Assembly: GCF_014042365.1 (NCBI RefSeq)
Contig: NZ_JACEZS010000008.1
Coordinates: forward strand, 1-64,000
Origin: Rugamonas fusca
GTDB lineage: Bacteria; Pseudomonadota; Gammaproteobacteria; Burkholderiales; Burkholderiaceae_D
Length of the DNA: 64,000 nucleotides
Reading direction: 5' to 3'
The notes under the pieces are model-generated. The model made no database searches and had not been told where the DNA came from. It saw only the letters and a list, made by a program, of their open reading frames with translations. Shown in pieces: positions 42,055 to 53,117 of the stretch. The position numbers and the translations under genes were made by a program. Within the stretch, counting starts at the first letter, position 1; every line of letters begins with the position of its first letter.

Positions 42055-43557
42055 TCAGGCCGCGCCGTCGAGCCGGTAGGCGGCGCTGTCGAACTGGCGC
42101 GTGATGCGGCGATACTCGAAGGTGAAGCCCGGCCACAGCGTGCTGTTCCGGCCGCCGCTGGTCAGGTACCAGCTCTTGCAGCCGGAACTCCACACGGTGC
42201 CGCGCAGGCGCCGCTGCAACTGGTCGTTGTAGCGGCGGCTGGCGTCGGCCCGCACTTCCACCGCGCGCAGCCCGCGCGCGCGGCGCAGCGCCAGCGCCTG
42301 CACCACGTAGCGCACATTGGCCTCGATCATGTAGATCATGGAGTTGTGGCCCAGGCCAGTGTTGGGGCCGATGATCATGTACAGGTTGGGGAAGCCGGCG
42401 ATGGCCGCGCCCTTGTAAGCTTCCAGCCCGCCGCGCGCCGCCTCGCTCAACAGCACGCCGTCGCGCCCGCGCACGGCCACCGGGCCCAGCGCGTGCTCGA
42501 CGTCGAAGCCGGTGCCGTAGATGATGGCGTCCACCGGCCGCTCGCGGCCATCGCGCCCCACCACGCTGCCGGCCCGCACTTCGGCGATGCCGTCCGTGAT
42601 CACGGCCACGTTGGAGCGGGCCAGGGCCGGATAGTAATCGCTCGACAGCAGCAGCCGCTTGCAGCCGGCCCGGTAAGTGGGCGTGACCTTGGCGCGCAGC
42701 GCCGCGTCGTGCGGGATCTGGCGCGCGATGTGGCGCCGCGCGTGCCACTCCACGGCCCGCATCAGCCACGGCCACTTGGCGAAGGCCAGCAGGCGCGCTT
42801 CGTAGCGCACATAGGTCAGGCCCCGGTACAGCGCCTGCAGCGGCTTGACCCGGCGCAGCAGCCACCGTTCCACGGCCGTGATGGCGCGGTCGGGCCGGGG
42901 CAGCACCCACGGCGCCGTGCGCTGGTACAGGTCCAGTTGCGCCACCTGGCCGGCGATGACGGGCACGAACTGGATGGCGCTGGCGCCCGTGCCGATCACG
43001 GCCACCCGCTTGCCGCGCAAGTCGTAGTCGTGATCCCAGTGGGCCGAGTGGAACACCTTGCCGCGAAAGTTCTCCAGTCCCGGCACGGTCGGCATGGCCG
43101 GGCGCGACAGGGCGCCGGTGGCGATCACCAGGTTGCGCGCCGTCAGTTGGCCGCCGCTGGTGGTGAGCTGCCAGCAGCCGCTGGCAGCGTCGTAGTCGGC
43201 CGCCAGCAAGGCCGTGCCCAGACGGATGCGCTCGATCAGGCCGTAGTGGCGGGCGATGTGCTCCGTGTAGCGCAGCAGTTCGGCCTGGGCCGGGAACTTG
43301 CGGCTCCAGTCCGCGTTCTGGGCGAACGAGAACGAATACAGGTGGCTGGGCACGTCGCAGGCCGCGCCCGGATAGTGGTTCACGCGCCACGTGCCGCCGA
43401 ACACGGCGTCCTTCTCCAGGATGGCGAAATTGCTGATGCCCGCCTCGCGCAGCTTGATGCCCATGCACAGGCCGGAAAAGCCACTGCCGATCACGGCCAC
43501 TTCCAGAACCGGTACGGGCCCGTTGTCCACACCCTCGCCGCTTGCCATCGTCTCCAT
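42055..43557 (-). CDS. Flavin-binding Baeyer-Villiger-type monooxygenase
   Basis: A 500-residue FAD- and NADPH-dependent enzyme. The FAD motif is AVIGSGFSGLCMGIKL (residues 21-36), followed by the FGGTWRVNHYPGAACD stretch typical of BVMOs. The fingerprint FRGKVFHSAHWD (about 163-174) leads into the NADPH site GKRVAVIGTGASAIQF. It would oxidise ketones to esters or lactones. Divergent from a TetR-hydrolase-SDR operon over a region with three palindromic operators; a lactone or ester hydrolase and a dehydrogenase fit a small ketone/alcohol degradation pathway. Confidence 0.9.
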   Translation of the reverse strand: METMASGEGVDNGPVPVLEVAVIGSGFSGLCMGIKLREAGISNFAILEKDAVFGGTWRVNHYPGAACDVPSHLYSFSFAQNADWSRKFPAQAELLRYTEHIARHYGLIERIRLGTALLAADYDAASGCWQLTTSGGQLTARNLVIATGALSRPAMPTVPGLENFRGKVFHSAHWDHDYDLRGKRVAVIGTGASAIQFVPVIAGQVAQLDLYQRTAPWVLPRPDRAITAVERWLLRRVKPLQALYRGLTYVRYEARLLAFAKWPWLMRAVEWHARRHIARQIPHDAALRAKVTPTYRAGCKRLLLSSDYYPALARSNVAVITDGIAEVRAGSVVGRDGRERPVDAIIYGTGFDVEHALGPVAVRGRDGVLLSEAARGGLEAYKGAAIAGFPNLYMIIGPNTGLGHNSMIYMIEANVRYVVQALALRRARGLRAVEVRADASRRYNDQLQRRLRGTVWSSGCKSWYLTSGGRNSTLWPGFTFEYRRITRQFDSAAYRLDGAA

Positions 43558-43582
43558 GTCGCCGCCTCCAGTTATCGTTATC

Positions 43583-43669
43583 TGACATTACTCAATGTCA
43601 GTAAAATGACTTTACAATTGACATTATTCAATGTCAACATAGATCCGATAGTGACATTGGACGATGTCA
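43583..43669. promoter_or_regulatory. Three TetR-type operators between BVMO and regulator genes
   Basis: Palindromes of the form TGACATT-N4-(A/G)ATGTCA lie at 43583-43600, 43619-43636 and 43652-43669. Their starts are 36 and 33 bases apart, in the 133-base divergent promoter region. They are the likely binding sites of the TetR protein at 43691 and would control both directions. Confidence 0.8.
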
Positions 43670-43690
43670 AACCAATGAGAGCGCGACGAC

Positions 43691-44401
43691 ATGAGCGGCA
43701 AGATGAAAATCACGACGGCGGCGGAAGCGGCCAAGGGCGAGCGGGTGTACCGTGGCGCCAGCAATGAACAGCGCGTGAGCGAGCGCCGCCAGCGCCTGCT
43801 GGCGGCCGCCATCCACTGCTTCGGCACCCACGGCTACCATCACACGACGCTCAAGATGCTGTGTGCCGAGGCGGGGCTGACGGAGCGCTATTTCTACGAA
43901 TCGTTCAGCAATTTCGATGAACTGTTGTGCAGCGCCTACAACGAGGCGGCCGACACGATCCTGGCCAAGGTGACGGCCAAGGTGGCGCGCGCCGCGCCCA
44001 ATCCGCATGACCGCATGCTGGCCGCGCTGGACGCCTACCTGGCGGCCGTGGCGGCCGACAAGGCGCGCGCGCGACTGGTGCTGATGGAGATCGAGGGCGC
44101 CAGCGAGGCGGCCAACGCCACTTACCGCCACCGGCTGGACCTGTCCACCGACCTGATCGAACAGGTGATCTGCGCCGATTTGCCGGCCAGGCCGGCCAAC
44201 GGCCTGTCGCCGCGCCTGCTGTCGGGCGCGCTGCTGGGCGCCATCTACCAGACGGCCAAGAACTGGGCGCTGGCCGACTTCAAGCCGGCGCGCACCGTGC
44301 TGGTGAAAAACCTGCTGGCCATGGGCCTGGCCACGGCAGCCGTCTGGCAGGGCCCCGCCGCGCCGATTCCCCCCGCTGCCACCCGCCGCCGGAGCACCTG
44401 A
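43691..44401 (+). CDS. TetR family transcription regulator
   Basis: A 236-residue protein with an extended N terminus. The DNA-binding part is RLLAAAIHCFGTHGYHHTTL followed by LCAEAGLTERYFYESFSN. The ligand domain is helical. First gene of the operon with the hydrolase (one base apart) and SDR. Likely represses this operon and the divergent BVMO through the three palindromes. Confidence 0.9.
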   Translation: MSGKMKITTAAEAAKGERVYRGASNEQRVSERRQRLLAAAIHCFGTHGYHHTTLKMLCAEAGLTERYFYESFSNFDELLCSAYNEAADTILAKVTAKVARAAPNPHDRMLAALDAYLAAVAADKARARLVLMEIEGASEAANATYRHRLDLSTDLIEQVICADLPARPANGLSPRLLSGALLGAIYQTAKNWALADFKPARTVLVKNLLAMGLATAAVWQGPAAPIPPAATRRRST

Positions 44402-44402
44402 G

Positions 44403-45338
44403 ATGGATATGGTTGATACCGTTGCCGCAGTCCTGGCGGCGCTCCTCGTTGTGATCCTGCTGGCCAACCGGCTGGCGCCGCTGACGGCGGCCCGGCTGGG
44501 CATGGACCTGGAACGGTGGCGCGCCGGCCTGCGGCTCAAGCGCGCCGCCGTGCCGGGCTTCGTGATGCCCTACCTGGAAGGTGGACAGGGTGCGCCGCTG
44601 GTGCTGGTGCATGGCTTTGGCGGCGACAAGGACAACTTCACCCGCATTGCCCGCTTCCTCACGCCCCACTACCATGTCGTGATCCCCGACCTGCCCGGCT
44701 TTGGCGAAGCAACGCGCGACGCGGCGGCCAGCTACACCATCGCCGAACAGGTGGAACGGCTGCGCGCCTTCCTGGACCAGGTGGCGCCCGGTCCCGTGCA
44801 CCTGGGCGGCAATTCCATGGGTGGCTTCATCGCCGCCCAGTTCGCGGCCACCTATCCGCAACGGGTGGCCAGCCTGTGGCTGCTGGACCCGGCCGGCACG
44901 GCCGCCGCCCAGAGTTCAGCGATCCTGGAGCGCTACCGCGACACGGGCGACATACCGCTGCTGCTGCGCCAGGTGGGCGACATCGACCGGATGATCGCCA
45001 GCGCCACCCACCGCGAGCCGTTCCTGCCCTACTGCGTGCGCAAGGCGCTGGGCCAGCGCGGCGTGGCCGACCATGCGCTGCACAGCCAGATCATGCACCA
45101 GCTGACCACGGCGCCGCTGCTGGAGCAGCAATACCGCGAGCTGGCGCCACCCACCCTGATCGTGTGGGGCCAGCAGGACCGCATCCTCGATCCGTCCGGC
45201 GCCGCCGCGCTGGGCGCCCTGTTCCGCCGCAGCCGCACCATCTTGATGCCCAATATCGGCCACCTGCCCATGCTGGAAGCGCCGCGCCAGAGCGCGCGCG
45301 ACTACCTGGCGTTCCGGCGAGAGCGCGCGTGCGCCTGA
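44403..45338 (+). CDS. Membrane-anchored alpha/beta hydrolase
   Basis: A 311-residue protein with one N-terminal transmembrane segment (VAAVLAALLVVILLANRL). The fold motifs are LVHGFGGDKDNF (oxyanion hole), nucleophile Ser138 in GGNSMGGF, acid in VWGQQDRILDPS and His in NIGHLPML. Resembles lipases/esterases of the MhpC-like group. In the BVMO cluster it probably hydrolyses the ester or lactone product; substrate unproven. Confidence 0.88.
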   Translation: MDMVDTVAAVLAALLVVILLANRLAPLTAARLGMDLERWRAGLRLKRAAVPGFVMPYLEGGQGAPLVLVHGFGGDKDNFTRIARFLTPHYHVVIPDLPGFGEATRDAAASYTIAEQVERLRAFLDQVAPGPVHLGGNSMGGFIAAQFAATYPQRVASLWLLDPAGTAAAQSSAILERYRDTGDIPLLLRQVGDIDRMIASATHREPFLPYCVRKALGQRGVADHALHSQIMHQLTTAPLLEQQYRELAPPTLIVWGQQDRILDPSGAAALGALFRRSRTILMPNIGHLPMLEAPRQSARDYLAFRRERACA

Positions 45339-45388
45339 CGCGGCCACACGACAACGACACTGACAACGACAACAAGGGGAGACTGGCG

Positions 45389-46198
45389 ATGCAGCACTAC
45401 AAGGACAAGGTGGCCGTGGTGACAGGCGCCGGCAGCGGCATCGGCCGCCAGCTGGCGCTGCAACTGGCGGCGGCCGGCGCGCGGCTGGCGCTATCGGACG
45501 TGAACGAGGCGGGGCTGGCCGAGACCATGCGCCAGCTGCCGGCCGGCGCAAACGCGCGCAGCTACCGGGTGGACGTGTCCAGTCGCGAACAGGTATTCGG
45601 CCACGCGGAACAGGTGCGGCGCGATTTCGGCACCGCCCATTTTGTGTTCAACAACGCCGGCGTGACGCTGGCCGGCACCATCGCCCACAGCACCATCGAG
45701 GAAATCGAATGGCAGCTGGGCATCAACCTGTGGGGCGTGATCTACGGCTGCAAGGCCTTCCTGCCCATGCTGCTGGCCCAGCGCGAAGGGCAACTGGTCA
45801 ACATCTCCAGCATTTTCGGCATCGTCGCCTTCCCCGGCCAGGGGGCCTACAACGTCTCCAAGTTCGGCGTGCGCGGCTTCACGGAATGCCTGTGGCAGGA
45901 GCTGGAAGGCACGGGGGTGTCGGCCACCTCGGTGCATCCGGGCGGCATCCGCACCGACATCGCCCACGCGGCGCGCTTTTCCGTGAACGCCGACGCGACG
46001 GAACGGGGCTTCGTGGCCAAGGGTGACAAGCTGTTGAAAACGCCGCCCGAGGACATGGCGCGCGCCATCCTGCGCGGCGTGGCGCGCGGCCAGCGGCGCA
46101 TCGTATTCGGCCACCTGGCCGGCCTGCTCAACGCGCTGCAAAAGCTGATGCCCGTGTCCTACGGGCGCGCCGTGCGCCTGCTCGAACGCATGGCCTGA
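45389..46198 (+). CDS. SDR family oxidoreductase
   Basis: A 269-residue short-chain dehydrogenase starting MQHYKDKVAVVTGAGSGIG, with AGGGGAG upstream. The open frame extends far upstream out of register and is not used. Motifs: TGAGSGIG (NAD(P) binding), NNAGVTLAG, catalytic Ser in NISSIFG and YNVSK. Third gene of the TetR-hydrolase-SDR operon; could oxidise an alcohol to the ketone attacked by the divergent BVMO. Confidence 0.9.
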   Translation: MQHYKDKVAVVTGAGSGIGRQLALQLAAAGARLALSDVNEAGLAETMRQLPAGANARSYRVDVSSREQVFGHAEQVRRDFGTAHFVFNNAGVTLAGTIAHSTIEEIEWQLGINLWGVIYGCKAFLPMLLAQREGQLVNISSIFGIVAFPGQGAYNVSKFGVRGFTECLWQELEGTGVSATSVHPGGIRTDIAHAARFSVNADATERGFVAKGDKLLKTPPEDMARAILRGVARGQRRIVFGHLAGLLNALQKLMPVSYGRAVRLLERMA

Positions 46199-46328
46199 CA
46201 CGCCACGCGGCGGTGGCGTGCGGGCGCGGGTGGCGTTTGATTTGCTTTGGCACAACAACAATGGCAACCGTGACACTGGCATTTGCTAGAATGAGGATCG
46301 GGCAACCACCGTCGCGTCCCATTACCCC

Positions 46329-47117
46329 ATGAACCGAGTCCACGCCCTGCTGCTCCTGCTGTTTAGCCTGGCCATGTGCCAGGCGGGCGCGGCCACCGTC
46401 CAGGCTTGCGCCGACCAGGCGGAGATGCCGCCGTTCGTGTACGCCGAGCGCGTACACGGCCAGCGCAGCGGCCAGGTGGTGGGCGCCAGCGTGGACTTGC
46501 TCAACCTGATCGGGGCCCGCCACGGCTGGCAAGTGCAAGTGCAACTGCTGCCGTGGGCGCGCTGCCTGGCGCTGGTGGCCGACCACCGCGTGGCGCTGGC
46601 GCTCAACATCGGCCAGGCCGACGCCACCGCCAGCAAGCTGCTGCTCAGCGACGCCTACTTCACCATGCACAATGTGTACTTCTATTCGCGCCGGGCACGC
46701 CCGCAGGGCATCCATTTGCGGCAGCTGGCCGACGTGCACCGCTACCACCTGTGCGGCCTGGGCGGCTACCGCTTCGAGGCCTACGGCATCGCCACGGCCG
46801 ACGTGGACCGGGGCGCCACCATCGGCTACGAGCAGCTGATCGGCAAGCTGCACCTGGGCCGCTGCGACCTGTTCATCGACAGCCGCGAAACCATGGCCGG
46901 CCAGTACCTGATCAACCCCACGCTGCGCGGCATGCTGGTCGATGGCACGCTGGTGAGCCAGCCCTTGCCCGGTTCGCCCTTGCGCGAACTGTATTTCGGC
47001 GTGGCCGCCAGCGGCGCCGGGGCGGCGCAACTGTTGCGAACCATAAACGCCGGACTGGCGCGGCTGGACAAGACCAAGGAACTCGATAAACTGCTAGCGC
47101 ATTACCTGGAAGACTAA
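46329..47117 (+). CDS. Orphan family-3 periplasmic substrate-binding protein
   Basis: A 262-residue exported protein (signal MNRVHALLLLLFSLAMCQA). The mature start TVQACADQAEMPPFVYAE and LLPWARCLALVADHRVALAL follow the SBP_bac_3 pattern and resemble the proteins at 2359 and 3800, including a paired-Cys arrangement. It is followed 18 bases later by a porin and then a PstS-like protein, suggesting a periplasmic sensing or uptake set without a local inner-membrane transporter. Confidence 0.8.
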   Translation: MNRVHALLLLLFSLAMCQAGAATVQACADQAEMPPFVYAERVHGQRSGQVVGASVDLLNLIGARHGWQVQVQLLPWARCLALVADHRVALALNIGQADATASKLLLSDAYFTMHNVYFYSRRARPQGIHLRQLADVHRYHLCGLGGYRFEAYGIATADVDRGATIGYEQLIGKLHLGRCDLFIDSRETMAGQYLINPTLRGMLVDGTLVSQPLPGSPLRELYFGVAASGAGAAQLLRTINAGLARLDKTKELDKLLAHYLED

Positions 47118-47134
47118 CCCGCCCCGGAGTCCGG

Positions 47135-48310
47135 ATGCCCCAAGCTCGCGCCGTTACGCCACGAACACCGGCCCTGGCCGCCCTGCTGCTGACGCTGGCC
47201 GGCGGCGCCGCGCACGCCGGCGAGCTGGCCACCAGCGCCGCGGACCATGACGGCGCCAGCCCGGCGGCATCCCAGCCCGCTGCCGCGCCGGACTATCCCG
47301 CGCGCCCGCTGCTGTCCGTGAACGGCTTTGGCACGTTCGGCTACGCCCACGCCGACCAGCATGGCGCCGACTATGTGTTCGACAACCTGCAGCCGCAGGG
47401 CACGGGCCGCAACCACCAGTGGAGCAGCGACGTGGACAGCCGGCTCGGGGTGCAGTTCACGGCCAATTTCACGCCGCAGCTGCAGGCCGTGGTGCAGGTG
47501 CTGTCCGAGTACCGCTGGAACAACAGCTACCAGCCCTTCATCAACTGGGCCAACCTCAAATATTCGATCACGCCCAACCTGAGCGTGCGGGCCGGCCGCA
47601 TCGCGCTGGCCAGTTTCCTGGCCTCCGATTCGCGCCGGGTCGGCTACAGCAACGTGACGGCCCGTCCGCCGATCGAGGTGTACCGGCTGCTGGCGCTCAA
47701 GGAAAGCGATGGCGTGGACGCCTCGTACCGCGTGCGCAGCGGCGACACCAGCAACACCACCAGCGTCCTGTATGGCAAGCGCACCGTCACCAACACGCGC
47801 GGCATCGACGTCCATTCGAGCGCCGCGATGGGCGTGTTCGACACGCTGGAGCATGGCCCGCTGACACTGCATGCGGCGTACCAGCAGCGCGACGTGGACA
47901 ACCAGAACCCGCCGCGCGGGCGCTTCTGGTCGCTGGGCGCGGCCTGGGATCCGGGCGACTGGTTCACATCGGCCGAGTGGGTGCGGGTGACCAATTACGA
48001 CGCCAGGGGCATCGAGGCGGTGCGCGCCGCGTGGTATGTGAACGGCGGGGTCCGCATCGGCAACCTGACGCCGTACGCCACCGTGTCGGCCCTGAAGCCG
48101 CTGTCGGACACGGGCGCTCCACCGATCGCCCAGCACACCTATGCGGCCGGCGTGCGCTGGGACATGGCGCGCAATCTGGACCTCAAGCTGCAGTGGGACC
48201 AGGTGCACCTGGGCGCCGGCTCCTACGGCACGCTGCAAAGCGTGGCGCCGGGCACGCCGCGCGGCGGCCAGGTCAACGTGGTCAGCGCGCTGGCCGACTT
48301 CATTTTCTGA
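47135..48310 (+). CDS. Outer-membrane beta-barrel porin-like protein
   Basis: A 391-residue protein with a signal peptide and amphipathic strands throughout (LLSVNGFGTFGYAHAD, LGVQFTANFTPQLQAVVQV, LSVRAGRIALASFLAS). The C terminus ends in aromatic Phe (ALADFIF), the usual signal for barrel assembly. It fits uncharacterised proteobacterial porins rather than the classical trimeric type. Its stop overlaps the next start (TGATG). Confidence 0.8.
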   Translation: MPQARAVTPRTPALAALLLTLAGGAAHAGELATSAADHDGASPAASQPAAAPDYPARPLLSVNGFGTFGYAHADQHGADYVFDNLQPQGTGRNHQWSSDVDSRLGVQFTANFTPQLQAVVQVLSEYRWNNSYQPFINWANLKYSITPNLSVRAGRIALASFLASDSRRVGYSNVTARPPIEVYRLLALKESDGVDASYRVRSGDTSNTTSVLYGKRTVTNTRGIDVHSSAAMGVFDTLEHGPLTLHAAYQQRDVDNQNPPRGRFWSLGAAWDPGDWFTSAEWVRVTNYDARGIEAVRAAWYVNGGVRIGNLTPYATVSALKPLSDTGAPPIAQHTYAAGVRWDMARNLDLKLQWDQVHLGAGSYGTLQSVAPGTPRGGQVNVVSALADFIF

Positions 48311-48759
48311 TGACGAGGCCCTTCATGCACCTGCCCGTCTCCGTTCTCGTGCGCCTGCTGCTGGCCACCGTGCTGCTGGCCGGCGCCAGTTGCCGCGCCG
48401 ACGTGGTGGTGATCGTCTCGGCCAGGAATCCGCTCAAGACGCTCAGCGGCGAACAGGCGTCCGACCTGTTCCTCGGTAAATCGGCCGACTTCCCCAACGG
48501 CCTGCACGCCGTGCCAATCGACCAGAGCGAAGGCTCGCCCGTGCGCGATGCGTTCTATCTGAAAACCAGCGGCAAGGCGCCGGCCCAGATGAAGGCGCAC
48601 TGGGCCCGGATGCTGTTTACGGGACGGGGCCAGCCCCCCGTGGAATCGGGCGACAACGCGGCCATCAAGCGGCTGGTGGCCGACAATCCCAACCTGGTAG
48701 GCTATATCGACCGCAGCGCGCTGGACTCTAGCGTGCGTGCCGTGCTGTCGATACACTAG
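48310..48759 (+). CDS. Small PstS-like phosphate-binding family protein
   Basis: A 149-residue exported protein. ARNPLKTLSGEQASDLFLGK and VPIDQSEGSPVRDAFYLK match the PBP-like fold of short PstS-related proteins, covering only part of a full PstS. Translation is coupled to the porin through TGATG. Such porin/PBP pairs recur in Oxalobacteraceae and may feed a sensor; phosphate binding is not shown. Confidence 0.8.
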   Translation: MTRPFMHLPVSVLVRLLLATVLLAGASCRADVVVIVSARNPLKTLSGEQASDLFLGKSADFPNGLHAVPIDQSEGSPVRDAFYLKTSGKAPAQMKAHWARMLFTGRGQPPVESGDNAAIKRLVADNPNLVGYIDRSALDSSVRAVLSIH

Positions 48760-48764
48760 CGGGC

Positions 48765-49580
48765 ATGCACATCACTTTTGAATCGCCGGACCAGCCGGCC
48801 GTGATCGCCCTGATCGCAGAACTCGACGCCTACCACCTCACCCTGTATCCGCCCGAAAGCGTGTACGCGCTGGACCTGGCCACGCTCAAGCAGCCGCACG
48901 TGAAGTTCGCCGTGGTGCGCGACGACGCCGGCACGGCCGTCGGCTGCGGCGCCGTGGTGCTGACGCCGGAATATGGCGAAATCAAGCGCATGTATTTGCG
49001 GCCGCAATGCCGTGGCCAGGGCGCGGCCGACCGCCTGCTGGACATGCTGGAGGATGCGGCGCGGGCGGCCGGCTGCCCGCGCATGACGCTGGAGACGGGA
49101 CCGTCCCAGCCGCCGGCGCTGGCGCTGTACGCGCGCCACGGCTTCCGCCGCTGCCCGCCCTACGGCGACTACCGCGACGATCCGCTCAGCGTGTTCATGG
49201 AAAAGCCGCTGACCGGCCCCGCGCGGGCGCCGGAAGGCGAGCTGACGGCCCTGCGCGACGAGCTGCGCGCGTTCGCGCGCGAGCGCGACTGGGAGCAGTT
49301 CCACACGCCCAAGAACCTGGCCATGGCGCTGTCGGTGGAGGTGGCGGAACTGGTGGAGCATTTCCAGTGGCTGCCCACGGGCGTGGACGCGGAACTGGAC
49401 CAGCAAAAGCGCACCGGCATCCGCCACGAGCTGGCCGACGTGCTGGCCTACCTGATCCAGCTGGCCGACAAGACCAATGTGGACCTGGCGGCCGCCCTGC
49501 GCGAGAAGATGGAACTGAACCGCCGCAAGTACCCGGTCGAACGGGTACGCGGCGACGCGCGCAAATACTCCGATTATTGA
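48765..49580 (+). CDS. GNAT acetyltransferase - MazG-like pyrophosphohydrolase fusion
   Basis: A 271-residue two-domain protein. Residues 1-148 are a GNAT fold (AVGCGAVVLTPEYGEIKRMY, acetyl-CoA loop RGQGAADRLLDML, YARHGFRRCPPYGDY). From about 160 comes a MazG/DCTPP-type domain: WEQFHTPKNLAMALSVEVAE and LVEHFQWL, then ELADVLAYLIQLADK with its acidic metal ligands. Both halves are normally separate proteins. No frameshift or stop separates them. The MazG part would hydrolyse noncanonical NTPs. Starts six bases after the PstS-like gene. Confidence 0.88.
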   Translation: MHITFESPDQPAVIALIAELDAYHLTLYPPESVYALDLATLKQPHVKFAVVRDDAGTAVGCGAVVLTPEYGEIKRMYLRPQCRGQGAADRLLDMLEDAARAAGCPRMTLETGPSQPPALALYARHGFRRCPPYGDYRDDPLSVFMEKPLTGPARAPEGELTALRDELRAFARERDWEQFHTPKNLAMALSVEVAELVEHFQWLPTGVDAELDQQKRTGIRHELADVLAYLIQLADKTNVDLAAALREKMELNRRKYPVERVRGDARKYSDY

Positions 49581-49627
49581 GCCGCCTCCGCGCCCTGGAC
49601 ACGCGGTGTGTGCGTCCAGCGCCGCCG

Positions 49628-50530
49628 TTACGGCTCCCTTCCCAGCGCCTTGCGAATCTGGCCATACACGATGGGCCAGCAGGGCGAACCGGCCGACACT
49701 TCGTCGTAATGGCTGCCGCCTGGCAGCACGATCACTTCGGCCGCGTCGCCGGCCGCGCGGGCGCGGCGCGCATAATCCTCGCCGGCACGCAGCGGCGAGA
49801 TGGTGTCGAACTGGCCGTGGATCAGCACCGTGCGCACGCCGCATGGCAGCAGTTCGGCCGGTGACGTGTCGGCAAAGACGTCCGGCCGCGCCGCGCTGGG
49901 CTCGCCGGCCAGTTGCGCCGTGTCGCGCTCGCAGCTGCACAGGATCAGCGCGGCCTCGTTGCGCAGGTCGGCCAGGCCGCCCAGGCTGATCACGACCGGC
50001 ACCGGTAGCGGGTGTTCCACAAACAAGGGGCTGCTGCGCGGCAGGCGCGCGCGCGCGGCGGCCCATTGCGCCAGGTGGCCGCCGGCCGAATGGCCCACCA
50101 GCGCCACCCGGGACAGGTCCAGATGATGAGGGGCCGCCAGCGCGCGCAGCCCATCCAGCGCGTTGGCCACGTCGTGATACATGCCGGGGTAGCCGCCGCC
50201 CGGCTGGTCGTGGCAGCGGTATTCGATGTTCCAGACGGCGATCCCCTGGCGCGCCAGTTCGGTCGCCATGTTGCGCATCTGCGTGATGCCGCCATACTGC
50301 ACGGTCCAGCAGCCGCCGTGGATCAGGGCCACCACGGGGAACGGGCCTGCGCCCTGCGGCACGAACAACTCCGCGAACTGGGATGGGCCGTCGCCGTAAT
50401 CCACGCGCAGGTCGGGCTGGCGGCCGCCCAGGGCCAGGTAATCGTCCAGCGTCATCGGCGCCGGGGCCGCGCCACCGGCCGCCGGGCTTGTGGCCCCGGC
50501 CATCAGGCGCTTGCGCATTTTTTTCAACAT
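49628..50530 (-). CDS. Alpha/beta hydrolase (carboxylesterase-like)
   Basis: A 300-residue protein. Oxyanion region VALIHGGCWTVQYGG, nucleophile in VALVGHSAGGHLAQW, acid in LIHGQFDTISPL and His in LPGGSHYDEV. It resembles the BD-FAE/kynurenine formamidase-like esterases with HGG. No clear signal peptide despite a basic N terminus. Substrate unknown; single gene. Confidence 0.87.
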   Translation of the reverse strand: MLKKMRKRLMAGATSPAAGGAAPAPMTLDDYLALGGRQPDLRVDYGDGPSQFAELFVPQGAGPFPVVALIHGGCWTVQYGGITQMRNMATELARQGIAVWNIEYRCHDQPGGGYPGMYHDVANALDGLRALAAPHHLDLSRVALVGHSAGGHLAQWAAARARLPRSSPLFVEHPLPVPVVISLGGLADLRNEAALILCSCERDTAQLAGEPSAARPDVFADTSPAELLPCGVRTVLIHGQFDTISPLRAGEDYARRARAAGDAAEVIVLPGGSHYDEVSAGSPCWPIVYGQIRKALGREP

Positions 50531-50611
50531 GCTGTCGTCCTCTCGGTGTCAGGTTGGATAAACCGGATAGGTTGAGCGGCATGCTACACGCATTTGGCGC
50601 GCTGGTGGCGC

Positions 50612-50642
50612 CACCAAAAACAACAGGGCCCGCAGGCCCTGT
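50612..50642 (-). terminator. Terminator of the helicase gene
   Basis: Stem ACAGGGCC/GGCCCTGT (50623-50630 with 50635-50642), four-base loop, followed on the minus strand by TGTTTTTGG. Confidence 0.8.
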
Positions 50643-50697
50643 CGTTCACTACATCTCGTTCAGCTCACGTCGTTCAGCGCATGTCGTTCAGCTGACT
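50642..50697. repeat. 4 x 14-bp tandem repeat in the helicase 3' untranslated region
   Basis: TCGTTCA recurs exactly every 14 bases at 50642, 50656, 50670 and 50684; the other seven bases of each unit are partly conserved (GCTCACG, GCGCATG, GCTGACT). It lies between the stop codon and the terminator hairpin. Confidence 0.75.
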
Positions 50698-50712
50698 TCG
50701 TGCTGGCGGCGT

Positions 50713-52911
<2,199 letters not shown>

Positions 52912-53117
52912 GGCGTCACTCACAAAAATTGTTCGAATCGCCTAATTGCGAAAGAAATTGGTGCGTAGTTTACTCTCTCCTGGCCAGGTGGGCTGAATTA
53001 GCGGTATTTTCGAATGCCCACTCCGCTCGCGGCTGCGGGCAACATATGGATTCGTAGATCGAAAGAGAAGTGGAGGGACGCGCGCCCGGGGAGGGACGCG
53101 TTAAAAAAGGAGCGTAG

